This document shows positions 36,016 through 44,400 of a stretch of 64,000 nucleotides of DNA, piece by piece. Positions within the stretch are counted from its first letter, which is position 1; every line of letters begins with the position of its first letter. A program made the translations under genes and the position numbers. Under the pieces are notes generated by a model that made no database searches, had not been told where the DNA came from, and worked only from the letters and a program-made list of their open reading frames with translations. The stretch is from Pirellulales bacterium (GTDB lineage Bacteria; Planctomycetota; Planctomycetia; Pirellulales; JAEUIK01), in NCBI GenBank assembly GCA_019636335.1, contig JAHBXR010000008.1, positions 156,834 to 220,833 on the forward strand. Reading direction: 5' to 3'.

Positions 36016-37521
36016 TTACCGCGGCCGTGTGATTTGCGGTCTTGCTTCTGGCTGTTGTGCCAGAATCTCGCGCAGCTCGGAGACGACCGCCGACTGCTCG
36101 GCAGCCAGATTCTTCAGCTCCGCCGGATCGGCTTCGTAGTCGTAGAGTTCGAGGTCTGCCGTGGCGGGATCGGCGCCGGGTTGCTTCCATTCGACGAGCC
36201 GGTAGCGCGACGTTCGCACGGCGCGGCCGATCAATGGTTCACGATCTTTTGGCGTGCGTGGATAGGCGTGGAAGATCGCGTCCTTGGTGGCCTGCGAGGG
36301 ATCGCGCAGCGTTTGTAGGAAGCTCGCACCGTCGAATTCCTGCGCGGCGGGACGGGGTAGATTCGCCAGCTCGCACAGCGTGGGATAAATGTCGACCGTT
36401 TCGGCGAGCGATGAAGAGACGGTATCCTCCTGCGTCACGCCGGGCGCCACGACGATAAGCGGAATGTGCGCCGCCTGCTCGTAGTTGGTGTGCTTGCACC
36501 AGATGCCGTGGTCGCCCAGGTGCCACCCGTGGTCGCCCCAAAAGACGATGATCGTGTTCGAGGCCAGGTCGAGTCGATCGAGCTCGTCGAGCACGCGGCC
36601 GATCTGAGCATCCATATAGCTCATTGCCGCGTAATAGCCGTGTTGCAAGGTCAGTTGCAATTCGGGGGGAAGAAGGCCTTCCCCGGGAATATTCTTGTAG
36701 CGGCGCAGCTCGCCACCGAACTGCGGCGCGTACTCCGGGGCGCCGTCGGGAGGAGTCTGACGCGCGGCCGGCTCGAACGACGCCCGGTCGTACAAGTCCC
36801 AATACTTCCGCGGCGCGCAGAACGGCAGGTGGGGCTTCACGAAGCCGACGGCGAGAAAGAACGGTTGATCCGGCCTAGTGGCCGCCGCCTGCAAGCGATG
36901 GACGGCCTCATCGGCCGTGGCGCCATCGGGGTACGCGTTGTCCGGCGCGTCGGCCGCCTCGTACGCCGCGCCGCGGGGTCGATTCCTCGCGGGGCTGCTT
37001 GGGGAAGGCGTGCCTTCGCGCGTCGAGCCGCGGCGGATCTTACTTTTGGGCAAGACGTATGCGTCGCGGTCGGACTTCCAAGAGGCCACCGACCACGACA
37101 CGCGATCGTCCTGGTTTCCATGCCCGACGTGAAAGATCTTTCCGAGCGACTCGGTGCGATAGCCCTGCTGTTTGAAGTGCTGCGGCAAGGTCACGAGATC
37201 GGGCGCGGCGATTCGAAAGTTCGTCGCCAAGTCGTAAATGCCGAGTGACTGAGGCCGCTGCCCCGTCAGCAGCGAATTGCGCGAGGGAGAGCAGACCGCC
37301 TGGTTGCAGTAGGCGCGCTCGAAGCGCAGGCCCCGGCTGGCGAGCTTGTCGATGTTCGGCGACTTCGCCAGGGGATCGCCATAGCAACCGAGCGCCGGCT
37401 TGAGATCATCGACGCAGATCAACAAGACGTTGGGACGGGCTTTCTCCGCGCCGCGCGAGATCGCGGGCAGGAGGATCAAGACCATCGTCACACCAATCAG
37501 CAGATCGATCAGACGTCGCAT
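36016..37521 (-). CDS. Secreted sulfatase (iduronate-2-sulfatase-like)
   Basis: A 501-residue sulfatase with a signal peptide (about residues 1-25, ILLPAISRGAE). RPNVLLICVDDLKPALGCYG holds the metal-binding aspartates. Cys77-Ser-Pro-Ser-Arg81 in QAVCSPSRNSLLTG is the site converted to formylglycine. TIIVFWGDHGWHLGDHGIWCKHTNYE holds further metal and substrate residues. The overall pattern is that of arylsulfatase A-type enzymes near iduronate-2-sulfatase, acting on sulfated polysaccharides outside the cell. It needs a formylglycine-generating enzyme for maturation. The FGE-fold gene at 40700 lacks the catalytic cysteines, so the maturase must be elsewhere. GGAG precedes the ATG. Confidence 0.92.
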   Translation of the reverse strand: MRRLIDLLIGVTMVLILLPAISRGAEKARPNVLLICVDDLKPALGCYGDPLAKSPNIDKLASRGLRFERAYCNQAVCSPSRNSLLTGQRPQSLGIYDLATNFRIAAPDLVTLPQHFKQQGYRTESLGKIFHVGHGNQDDRVSWSVASWKSDRDAYVLPKSKIRRGSTREGTPSPSSPARNRPRGAAYEAADAPDNAYPDGATADEAVHRLQAAATRPDQPFFLAVGFVKPHLPFCAPRKYWDLYDRASFEPAARQTPPDGAPEYAPQFGGELRRYKNIPGEGLLPPELQLTLQHGYYAAMSYMDAQIGRVLDELDRLDLASNTIIVFWGDHGWHLGDHGIWCKHTNYEQAAHIPLIVVAPGVTQEDTVSSSLAETVDIYPTLCELANLPRPAAQEFDGASFLQTLRDPSQATKDAIFHAYPRTPKDREPLIGRAVRTSRYRLVEWKQPGADPATADLELYDYEADPAELKNLAAEQSAVVSELREILAQQPEARPQITRPR

Positions 37522-37620
37522 CGTTCAGCACGCTCCGGGGCGAAGACGGGGCAACCGATTTGTTGCTTCGCATGTTAACAGGGCACGTGCGACGAGGCGA
37601 ATCGACACGCCAGAAACAAA

Positions 37621-37656
37621 CAAAGCCCGGCGTGCCACCTGGCTCGCCGGGCTTTG
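37621..37656 (-). terminator. Rho-independent terminator of the Cys-rich gene
   Basis: CAAAGCCCGGCG (37621-37632) and CGCCGGGCTTTG (37645-37656) form a perfect 12-bp stem with a 12-base loop. On the minus strand the stem is followed by TTTGTTTCTGG. It lies 17 bases beyond the stop codon of the gene at 37673 and separates it from the sulfatase gene. Confidence 0.8.
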
Positions 37657-37672
37657 TTGATGATCTGGTTTC

Positions 37673-38161
37673 TTAGCCGCGGTAGATCACGGTGACGTCG
37701 CCCGAGCGGGCAAAACGCAGCGTGGCCGAGAAGCCGCAGCACCACTGGTAGGTAACCGCGCCACAGCCGATGATCGTGCAGCGCTCGGAGACCTGTGGGC
37801 AGCCGGTGCAGCAGGCCGGAATGCACACGTTGATGGCCATCTTGCAGCCGGTGCAGGGATCGCAGTAGGTCAGTGTCTGCTTGACGGGTGGGTTACAGGG
37901 ATCGCACGAGCGGCAGCAGCTACGATCGACGTAGCGCACGCAGGGACGATAGCAGGCGCTTTGGCAGCAGGCACGGGGCTCGGGCACGCAGCAGTCGGGG
38001 GTGATGCCACCCACGTTGCCCGAGGTGGTCGCCACGCTCGTCAGCATGAACGTACTCACCGGCGCGCGGCGGAATAATCCCGCGGCATCCGATTCGCTTG
38101 AGGCGGTACACAGGAAGAACGCCGCGGCCACGGCGAGCAAGAGTTTCTTGGGATTCGACAT
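37673..38161 (-). CDS. Secreted cysteine-rich protein
   Basis: A 162-residue protein with a signal peptide (KKLLLAVAAAFFLCTASSESDA) and a mature part containing 21 cysteines, many in CC or CxxC groups (DCCVPEPRACCQSACYRPC, SCCRSCDPC, YCDPCTGC). It is not assigned to a named family. Such Cys-rich secreted proteins recur in planctomycetes, whose proteinaceous wall is thought to be cross-linked by disulphides. A structural wall role is therefore plausible but not shown. A strong GGAGGAG ribosome-binding site precedes the ATG, suggesting high expression, and a proper terminator follows. Confidence 0.7.
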   Translation of the reverse strand: MSNPKKLLLAVAAAFFLCTASSESDAAGLFRRAPVSTFMLTSVATTSGNVGGITPDCCVPEPRACCQSACYRPCVRYVDRSCCRSCDPCNPPVKQTLTYCDPCTGCKMAINVCIPACCTGCPQVSERCTIIGCGAVTYQWCCGFSATLRFARSGDVTVIYRG

Positions 38162-38793
38162 CGCGTCACTCCTCCGTCTCGTTTCATCTACTCCATTCGT
38201 GAACAACGCACTAAGCCGGTGCGCGACTGCGTCAAGGATGGCATATTCGCCCCGCAGTGCAAGGGGGCGAGGGGGCCGCGGCAGCCGCGGGAACGCCGCA
38301 ACCCCCGTATACCCAGCTACTTACAGCACCCCCACCTTGCTATTTGCGAGAAAAAAGCCGGCGGAAATGTCCTTCTGGCGGCGGGGCGAAGCGTTCAATT
38401 ATCGACTTCGGAGGTGGATTTTTTCGGCCCGTGGCGGAAGTCGTGACGGGCAAACACCTTCCCCCCGATCGCGGCACATCATCTCGATTTGCCTCCCCCC
38501 AGGTGCTGACGTAGGGTTGTCCAGTCAAGGATGCGTACCGAGTGCATGTTCCCTTGGCACTGGCCGGCTTCACGCTTGGCTGGCGTCTCGGTCCCTTCAC
38601 CCGTGCTCGCAGCATTCTCGACGACACGTCGTACCCATTGGCCGCTCGGCCGCTGAGAGTTCGTTCGTCTGACGCGAAAGGCATGTCCGCCCGTGTGCGG
38701 CTGCGCGGTGGCGCGCGAGATCACGTTGCGCCGTGCGGCACGTAGGGGGCGGGAATATCGTCCCGAACCACTTTCCACTGAATCAACGCCCGC
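38162..38793. other. Divergent intergenic region without recognised features
   Basis: This 632-base gap lies between the minus-strand Cys-rich gene and the plus-strand coiled-coil gene. Promoters for both must be here. I found no hairpin with T-run, repeat family member or convincing short gene. Confidence 0.4.
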
Positions 38794-40647
38794 GTGACTG
38801 CTCCTCTCCTCACCGAACGCGATAGCTGGAAGCCGATTGCGGCCTCGTTGGAGGCCCTGCGCGCGGCGGATCACGAGATCGAGACTTTTTTCGCCGACGA
38901 ATGGGCGACGCTCGAGCGGCTGCGCGACGGGCTATCGCGGCGGGAGCGCGAGATCGTCGAACTGCGCGTGCAGCTCTCGCGCGAGCAAGGGGCCATCGCC
39001 GAGCGTGCCGCCGCGCTCGACACGCGCAACGACGAGTTGCACGAACGCGAGGCGGCCCTGGCCACCCGGTACGCGAAGCTGGCCGAGCTCGAGTCGGAGT
39101 TGAAGCACTCGCGCGAGGAATTCGAGCGCGATCGCGAATCTTACCTGGCCGAGCGGAAAGAGTGGGAGACGGTTCGCGAGGCGACCGAGGAAGAGCTTCG
39201 CCGGCAACTGGAAGACATCGAGCGCCGCCGTGCCGAGGGAACGGCGACCGAGGAAGCGGCCCGCCAACAAGCGGCCCGCCTGGCCGAAACGGCGGCCCGC
39301 GTGGCCGCGGCCGAAGCCGAGTTGCAAGAGAATCGCGCGCGGTTCGCCCGCGAGGAAGAAACTCGCGCCGCCGCGCGCGACGAACTGGCGGACGAGCTGC
39401 GGTCACAGCTCAGCACGGCGGAGGACGCGCGCGGTAAGCTGGCCGACGAACTGGCCGAAGCCCGCCACGAGCTCCAGGATCTTTCCACGGCGGCCAGCGA
39501 CAGCCAGTCGTTGGCTGCCGATCTGAAGAAGGCGCGTAGCGAAGTGGAGCGCGTGCGCAAGCAATTGCAGCAGGAGCGCAAGCAGTCGGAGAGCGAACTG
39601 CGTTGCCGGCTGGAAGAAGCCGAGGCTGCTCGCGTGGCCGCGGAAGAACAGCTTGCCACGCTGCGAGTGGAAGCGGCGCGACTCCCCGACGAGATGCGCG
39701 AGCGCGAGCAACTCGCGGCCCAGTTGGCCGCCGTGCAGGAACAATTCTCGCAACTTCGCGCGTCGAGCGACAGCGAGCGGCGCACGCTCGAGCAATCGCA
39801 ACGCGAGCGCGTGACGGAGCTGCAGCGCGAGCGGAGCCAGTTAGAGACTGATCTGGCCGCGGCCCGCAACGAGGTCGCGCGGCTGGCGGAAGTAGAAGTT
39901 CGCGCCACGACGATGAAGGTCGAATTGACGCAAATGCGCGAGACGCTCGACGAATCGCGCGCCGAGTTGACGCGTCAGCAGACGCATCTCGCCGCGGCGG
40001 CGGCTGGCGATCATGCCGCGCTCGAGCAGCGTGCTTTCGAATTGGAACAAGAACGCAGTGCCTTGCGGGCCGAGCTCGACGCGGCACGAGCCCAAGCGGC
40101 GCGCATGGCGGGCACCGCCATCGATCTAGCTGACGCGCGAGCCGTGATTGCTGATCTGCGGGCCGAGATTCTCGATCTTCGCGAGCAAACGGCCGACGGG
40201 CGCAATCCGGCCGACGAGGCGTTGCGTCACCAGGTGGTCGAGTTGGAACAAGAACGGATGTCGCTCGAGCTGGAGCTGGAAACCGTGCGCAATCGCGCGG
40301 CCGAGTTGCTCGAGGCATCGGCCGAGGACAAGCGGCGGATTGCGGAAGAGCGGGCCCAGTGGGCCGGCGAATTGCGACAGTTGCGCCGCGCCATGGAGAC
40401 GCAAACGATGGTGCAGCCCCAGGCTCCTCCGCCTGCTGCCGCATACCCGCCGGCGTATCCCCAGCAGGGCTATGCGTCGCCACCGAGTTATGCGCCGGCC
40501 GCTGCTGCGGCGGCGCCCGCGCCGCAGCCCCCAACTCGTCCGGCGCCGGCTCCGCCGGCCGATCCCGTACTGGACTCGGTGATGGCGCAGTTCGAACAAC
40601 TCCAGCGCGATCGCGCACAGCGTCGCGCCAATTCACACGTAGCGTAG
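38794..40647 (+). CDS. Long coiled-coil protein at the head of the GTPase cluster
   Basis: A 617-residue protein. Residues 15 to about 530 are almost continuous heptad-repeat coiled coil rich in Glu, Arg, Ala and Leu (for example REREIVELRVQLSREQGAIA). The rest is a Pro/Ala/Tyr-rich linker (about 540-590) and a short C-terminal helix (DSVMAQFEQLQRDRAQRR). There is no signal peptide or membrane segment, so it should be a cytoplasmic filament or scaffold. The GTG at 38794 is the only start near the 5' end and has no clear ribosome-binding site. The next gene begins 52 bases after its stop. In GTPase-centred systems such long coiled coils may serve as the assembly partner; this is inference from position. 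Confidence 0.75.
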   Translation: MTAPLLTERDSWKPIAASLEALRAADHEIETFFADEWATLERLRDGLSRREREIVELRVQLSREQGAIAERAAALDTRNDELHEREAALATRYAKLAELESELKHSREEFERDRESYLAERKEWETVREATEEELRRQLEDIERRRAEGTATEEAARQQAARLAETAARVAAAEAELQENRARFAREEETRAAARDELADELRSQLSTAEDARGKLADELAEARHELQDLSTAASDSQSLAADLKKARSEVERVRKQLQQERKQSESELRCRLEEAEAARVAAEEQLATLRVEAARLPDEMREREQLAAQLAAVQEQFSQLRASSDSERRTLEQSQRERVTELQRERSQLETDLAAARNEVARLAEVEVRATTMKVELTQMRETLDESRAELTRQQTHLAAAAAGDHAALEQRAFELEQERSALRAELDAARAQAARMAGTAIDLADARAVIADLRAEILDLREQTADGRNPADEALRHQVVELEQERMSLELELETVRNRAAELLEASAEDKRRIAEERAQWAGELRQLRRAMETQTMVQPQAPPPAAAYPPAYPQQGYASPPSYAPAAAAAAPAPQPPTRPAPAPPADPVLDSVMAQFEQLQRDRAQRRANSHVA

Positions 40648-40699
40648 GAAATCCGTCGCGTCGATTTCTCCTCGGGAACACGAACAAGCGAACATCGCG

Positions 40700-41944
40700 A
40701 TGCAAGCCTTCAAGAACAACAAGTTTGCCTGGTTGATCGGTATCGTCAGCCTGGTAGGCATCGCCGTCGGACTGCTGCGACAGGACTACTACAGCTTCGG
40801 TCTGGGCGCCTCGGGGCTCTGCTACGCCATGTTGCGGGCCATGGGCTGGGCGCCGCGCACGCGCCGGACCGTCGTGATCGTTCCCACGCCGACGATCGTG
40901 GCCGAGCCGCAGCCCGAGACGTCCGATGCCCCCGCCGACACCATGGGGCTGGTGGAATTGATGTTGGCCCAAGGACGCTACGCGCTCTTGCTGCGGCCCG
41001 AGATCGTGCCGAACCTGACCGAGAGTCAGTACGAACGAGCACGGGTCTCGCTGTTCGAGTCGATGGCGCTGGTGCCCGAGGGAGAGTTGATCGTCGGCCA
41101 GGTGGGCGAACCCCACGAGCAATTCGAGGAGGATGTGCGTGATCTGCCGCGCTGCCACGGCACGATCGTGCGCGTCGAGCGTTTCTATCTCGACCGCTAC
41201 CCGGTGACGAATCGCCAGTATCAGGCGTTTGTCTCGGCGGGGGGTTACGAGCAAATGGCCATCTGGGAGCCCGACATCTGGCCGGGCGTGCTCGAGTTCG
41301 TCGACCAGACGGGGGTTCCCGGTCCACGTTACTGGAAAAACGGCCGACACGAGCCCGGCGCCGAAGACCACCCGGTCATGGGCATCTGCTGGTATGAGGC
41401 GGCGGCGTACGCGCGCTGGATCGGCAAGCGATTGCCGACCGATCCGGAGTGGGAGAAGGCCGGATCGTGGCCGGTGCAGCTCACTGCGAGCAAGCGTCCT
41501 CAGCGCCGTTATCCCTGGGGCGATACGCTCGATCGCAAGCGGGCCAACCTGTGGGGCTCGGGTCCGAACAAAGTGGTTTCCGTCTACGATTTCTCCGAGG
41601 GGGTCAGCGTCGGTGGCGTCCATCAACTGATTGGCAATGTCTGGGAATGGACCACCGGCAACTTTGGCGAGTGGTGCTATCCCGGCGGTGGGCTGGTTCT
41701 GGCCACGCCGGTCAAGTGCATTCGTGGCGGAGCGTTCGACACCTATTTCGACAATCAGGCGACTTGTCAGTTCCAGAGCGGCGAGGACCCGGTGGCGCGG
41801 AAGCACAACATCGGCTTCCGTTGCGCCGTCAGTGTTTGTGATTTGGCGCTCGCCGGCGCCCCGCGCGCGAGCGAACCCCGCGAGCCGGACGCGGACGAAG
41901 AGACGGCATTCGCTGCCCACACCCCTGAGGCTTGCGTGACATGA
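40700..41944 (+). CDS. Membrane-anchored FGE-sulfatase (SUMF1) fold protein lacking catalytic cysteines
   Basis: A 414-residue protein with two hydrophobic N-terminal segments (about residues 9-25 and 32-48), a linker, and from about residue 118 a formylglycine-generating-enzyme (SUMF1) fold: LDRYPVTNRQYQAFV, RLPTDPEWEKAG, RYPWGD, QLIGNVWEWT, IRGGAF and NIGFRC. In true FGE the two copper-binding cysteines stand 6 and 11 residues after the Arg of RGG. Here those places are Thr348 and Gln353, so enzymatic FGE activity is not expected. Such domains can act as ligand-binding modules. The stop overlaps the start of the GTPase gene (ATGA), tying it to that system rather than to sulfatase maturation. 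Confidence 0.82.
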   Translation: MQAFKNNKFAWLIGIVSLVGIAVGLLRQDYYSFGLGASGLCYAMLRAMGWAPRTRRTVVIVPTPTIVAEPQPETSDAPADTMGLVELMLAQGRYALLLRPEIVPNLTESQYERARVSLFESMALVPEGELIVGQVGEPHEQFEEDVRDLPRCHGTIVRVERFYLDRYPVTNRQYQAFVSAGGYEQMAIWEPDIWPGVLEFVDQTGVPGPRYWKNGRHEPGAEDHPVMGICWYEAAAYARWIGKRLPTDPEWEKAGSWPVQLTASKRPQRRYPWGDTLDRKRANLWGSGPNKVVSVYDFSEGVSVGGVHQLIGNVWEWTTGNFGEWCYPGGGLVLATPVKCIRGGAFDTYFDNQATCQFQSGEDPVARKHNIGFRCAVSVCDLALAGAPRASEPREPDADEETAFAAHTPEACVT

Positions 41945-42849
41945 CCAGAGAAGGCACGCTCCCGATGGATTCGTACCGGCTGGCGTCTTACGCCGTGCAG
42001 GTGCCTTGCTACGTCTGCGACGAAGGCAACACCTACGATGCCGAACTTTGCCGACACTGCTTTGCACCGATGGCGCTGGCGCATCAGGCCAATAGCCAGA
42101 AGGTCGGCCCGCAGATGATCGCCGCGATCGGCGCCAGCGGCGCCGGCAAGACGGTCTTTCTCGGCATGCTGATCGACATGCTCTCGCGCCAGGCGAGCGG
42201 CATGCAGATGCTGGCGCGTGGGGCCTTCTCGATCTCGCTGCAACAGCTCACGATCGGGGCGCTCGCGCGGAGCGAGTTCCCCCACAAGACCCCGAACGAG
42301 CCCGATCGCTGGAACTGGGTCCACTGCCAGGTGCGCGTGCCCAAGCGCCGCAACCCGGTCGAGTTGATCATGCCCGACATGGCGGGGGAAGCGCTGTTCG
42401 AGGAGGTGGATCACCCGCGCTCGTATCCGGTCATTCGCGCCTTTCTCGAGAAGTGCTCGGGCGTGATGATCCTGATCGACACGATGAAGCTCTACGACGG
42501 CACGCAAGATCAGGACTACTTCACGATGAAGCTGTTGAGCTACCTGAACGAGCTCGATGACGATCCGCGCACCGGCTGGCGCAATCGCCCGGTGGCGATG
42601 ATCTTCAGCAAGGCGGACCAGCGCGAAGAGCCGTTTCTCGATGCGGCCTCGTTCGCGCAGGCCCACACGCCGGGGCTGTGGCAGCACTGTCGCGAGCGAT
42701 TCAAGGACCACGCGTTCTTTGCGTCGGGAGTGGCCGGCGCGTGCGCGGTCCGCTACCAGCGCGGCGACGGGCACGTGCGCGTTCCGTTGCGTGTCGAACC
42801 GCGCGGCATCATCGAACCCTTCGATTGGCTCATCGGCCGGCTGAAGTAG
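41941..42849 (+). CDS. Zinc-ribbon GTPase of the DO-GTPase2 type
   Basis: A 302-residue protein. A zinc ribbon at the N terminus has Cys23-x2-Cys26 and Cys37-x2-Cys40. The G domain follows: P-loop Gly64-x2-Gly-x-Gly-Lys70-Thr71 (IGASGAGKTVFLGML), Asp146-x2-Gly149 (MPDMAGE) as G3, and Ser-Lys-Ala-Asp at 223-226 as a G4 variant. The arrangement matches the double-GTPase (DO-GTPase2) proteins described in bacterial NTP-dependent conflict systems, recalled from comparative genomics literature. The ATG at 41941 overlaps the previous stop by four bases; an ATG at 41965 is an alternative. The gene after it encodes a GTPase-associated protein, 32 bases downstream. Confidence 0.8.
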   Translation: MTREGTLPMDSYRLASYAVQVPCYVCDEGNTYDAELCRHCFAPMALAHQANSQKVGPQMIAAIGASGAGKTVFLGMLIDMLSRQASGMQMLARGAFSISLQQLTIGALARSEFPHKTPNEPDRWNWVHCQVRVPKRRNPVELIMPDMAGEALFEEVDHPRSYPVIRAFLEKCSGVMILIDTMKLYDGTQDQDYFTMKLLSYLNELDDDPRTGWRNRPVAMIFSKADQREEPFLDAASFAQAHTPGLWQHCRERFKDHAFFASGVAGACAVRYQRGDGHVRVPLRVEPRGIIEPFDWLIGRLK

Positions 42850-42881
42850 GCATCGTCGGCCACGGAGCGAGTGTACACGCC

Positions 42882-44285
42882 ATGCTCATCGAACAAGCAG
42901 TCTTTACCTCGGCGCAGACCGACTGGTCGAGCGGTTATCGCCTGGTCAGCACCAGCCCCGGCGTGCGCGACGTCGACGCCCAGGAATTGTCGAACTGGGG
43001 GCCGTCGCACGATTCGCTCTGGGAAGAGGGAGCAGACGCCTCGAGCGTGAACTTTCACCGCCTGCCCAGCGGCGCTTATTGCGTTTCGCGCACGACGCCG
43101 GCGGGCGCCGAGTACAGCGGCCGGCGCGGACCGCAGATCTACACGCAATGCCTGCTTGTAAACCCGGAATTGCTGGCCCGCTTCTCGAACAATCCGTTCG
43201 CCTTGTTGCGTGCCGTGATCGCGCAGGGTTCGCTGCGCGTCCACAATCCCGTGCCCGCGCGGTTGACGCCCATTCGGCTCGTCGGGCGCGCAGCGCCGTT
43301 CGATCAGGCGCTCGTGGGGCAATTGGCAGACGACCCGGGTAGCACCTGGCTCTCGACGCTGGTGCAGGCGCTCGTCGAAGAGCCGCGCCTGGGGCTCATG
43401 GTAGGCAACAACGGCCAGCGCGTCGTGCAGGGGCTGATTCACTGCCTGCCCACCGAGTGCCGCGCGGAATTCAGCTTCTCGACGGGTCTGCGTTATTCGC
43501 CGCGACGCCCCTTCCGGCTGATTTGCCTTCCGCCGGCCAAGGCCGAGGCGCGGCGTCTCGAACGGCGCTACGACCTGCGCGTGCTCGATCTCTCGGGCGA
43601 CCCGCCGCGCGAGTTCGAAGCGCGCGACGGCTGGGCCTGCTTCGTCGATGCCGCGCTCGAACGCCGCAAGATGGCCTGGTTCGGCGGGCAGCTCGCCCAA
43701 CCACGGCCAGAACTTGACCTGGAAGGCCTCAACAGTCTCGGACGCCGCCTGATGGCGCAGATGTCGGGGGCCTCGGGGGATGACGCGGACGAGCAGGGAC
43801 GCCCTGCCGGCGATTCGTCCTCGAGTGGCCGAACGTTCGGCTCGAGATCGCGCGACGAGCAGGGGATCGTCAGCATTCCGTTGCCGACGAACCACGAGGC
43901 CGACGACGAGGAGTCCTCGGGCGGACGGCGAGCGGACGGGGCACATCGTCGCTTCGAGGGCACGGCGGCGGCCACGTTGCGCATGTGGGAAAACTTACCC
44001 GCCGAAGTGCTGGGAGCGGCCCATCCAGACATTCAGCACGAACTGGAAACGCTCGACGACACCGTCTTCGAGGCCATCGCCGGCAACCCGGCGGCATTGA
44101 TGGCCTTGCGTCAGCTCTGGCCGGCACTTTTGCAGAAGCTCGGCGCCCACGGCGTGGGCGAATCTCGCGAGCAGTATCTGCGGCACGCCCTGAATGTCTG
44201 GCGACAGTGCATCGACGGAGAAGAGATCCGCGATCCGCGGCGCGCGATCCGAGCACTCGACGTGCTCGGTATTCTCTACGAGTAG
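42882..44285 (+). CDS. GTPase-associated protein (GAP1-N2-like)
   Basis: A 467-residue soluble protein. The first 240 or so residues fit the GTPase-associated protein 1 N-terminal type 2 domain: MLIEQAVFTSAQ...GYRLVSTSPGV, then FHRLPSGAYCVSRTTPAG and YTQCLLVNPELL, then FSFSTGLRYSPRRPFRLICLPP. Such proteins are consistently encoded next to DO-GTPases and are predicted to sense or relay their state. The middle (about residues 290-350) is a polar, Ser/Asp/Gly-rich linker, and the last 110 residues are helical. No catalytic motif is seen. Immediate adjacency to the GTPase gene supports the call. The family assignment is from remembered patterns. Confidence 0.72.
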   Translation: MLIEQAVFTSAQTDWSSGYRLVSTSPGVRDVDAQELSNWGPSHDSLWEEGADASSVNFHRLPSGAYCVSRTTPAGAEYSGRRGPQIYTQCLLVNPELLARFSNNPFALLRAVIAQGSLRVHNPVPARLTPIRLVGRAAPFDQALVGQLADDPGSTWLSTLVQALVEEPRLGLMVGNNGQRVVQGLIHCLPTECRAEFSFSTGLRYSPRRPFRLICLPPAKAEARRLERRYDLRVLDLSGDPPREFEARDGWACFVDAALERRKMAWFGGQLAQPRPELDLEGLNSLGRRLMAQMSGASGDDADEQGRPAGDSSSSGRTFGSRSRDEQGIVSIPLPTNHEADDEESSGGRRADGAHRRFEGTAAATLRMWENLPAEVLGAAHPDIQHELETLDDTVFEAIAGNPAALMALRQLWPALLQKLGAHGVGESREQYLRHALNVWRQCIDGEEIRDPRRAIRALDVLGILYE

Positions 44286-44400
44286 CGCGTCGCCGCGCGT
44301 GCCTTCGGCCAAGTTCCTAGCGGGGCGGGCGCTGCTACAATAACCGTCGATCGTAGCGGCGCAGCGAGAGTCCCGTTCAGGCGTCGTCGGCAGGTGGGAG

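Noticed and set aside
40700..41944. FGE-fold gene as the maturase of the sulfatase at 36016-37521
   Set aside because: The catalytic cysteine positions are Thr and Gln, and the gene is coupled to the GTPase, not to the sulfatase.
39410..42067. A very long minus-strand open frame (885 codons) opposite the coiled-coil and FGE-fold genes
   Set aside because: It is Arg/Pro/Ala-rich without any recognisable domain and lies opposite three well-supported plus-strand genes. High GC makes long antisense frames common.
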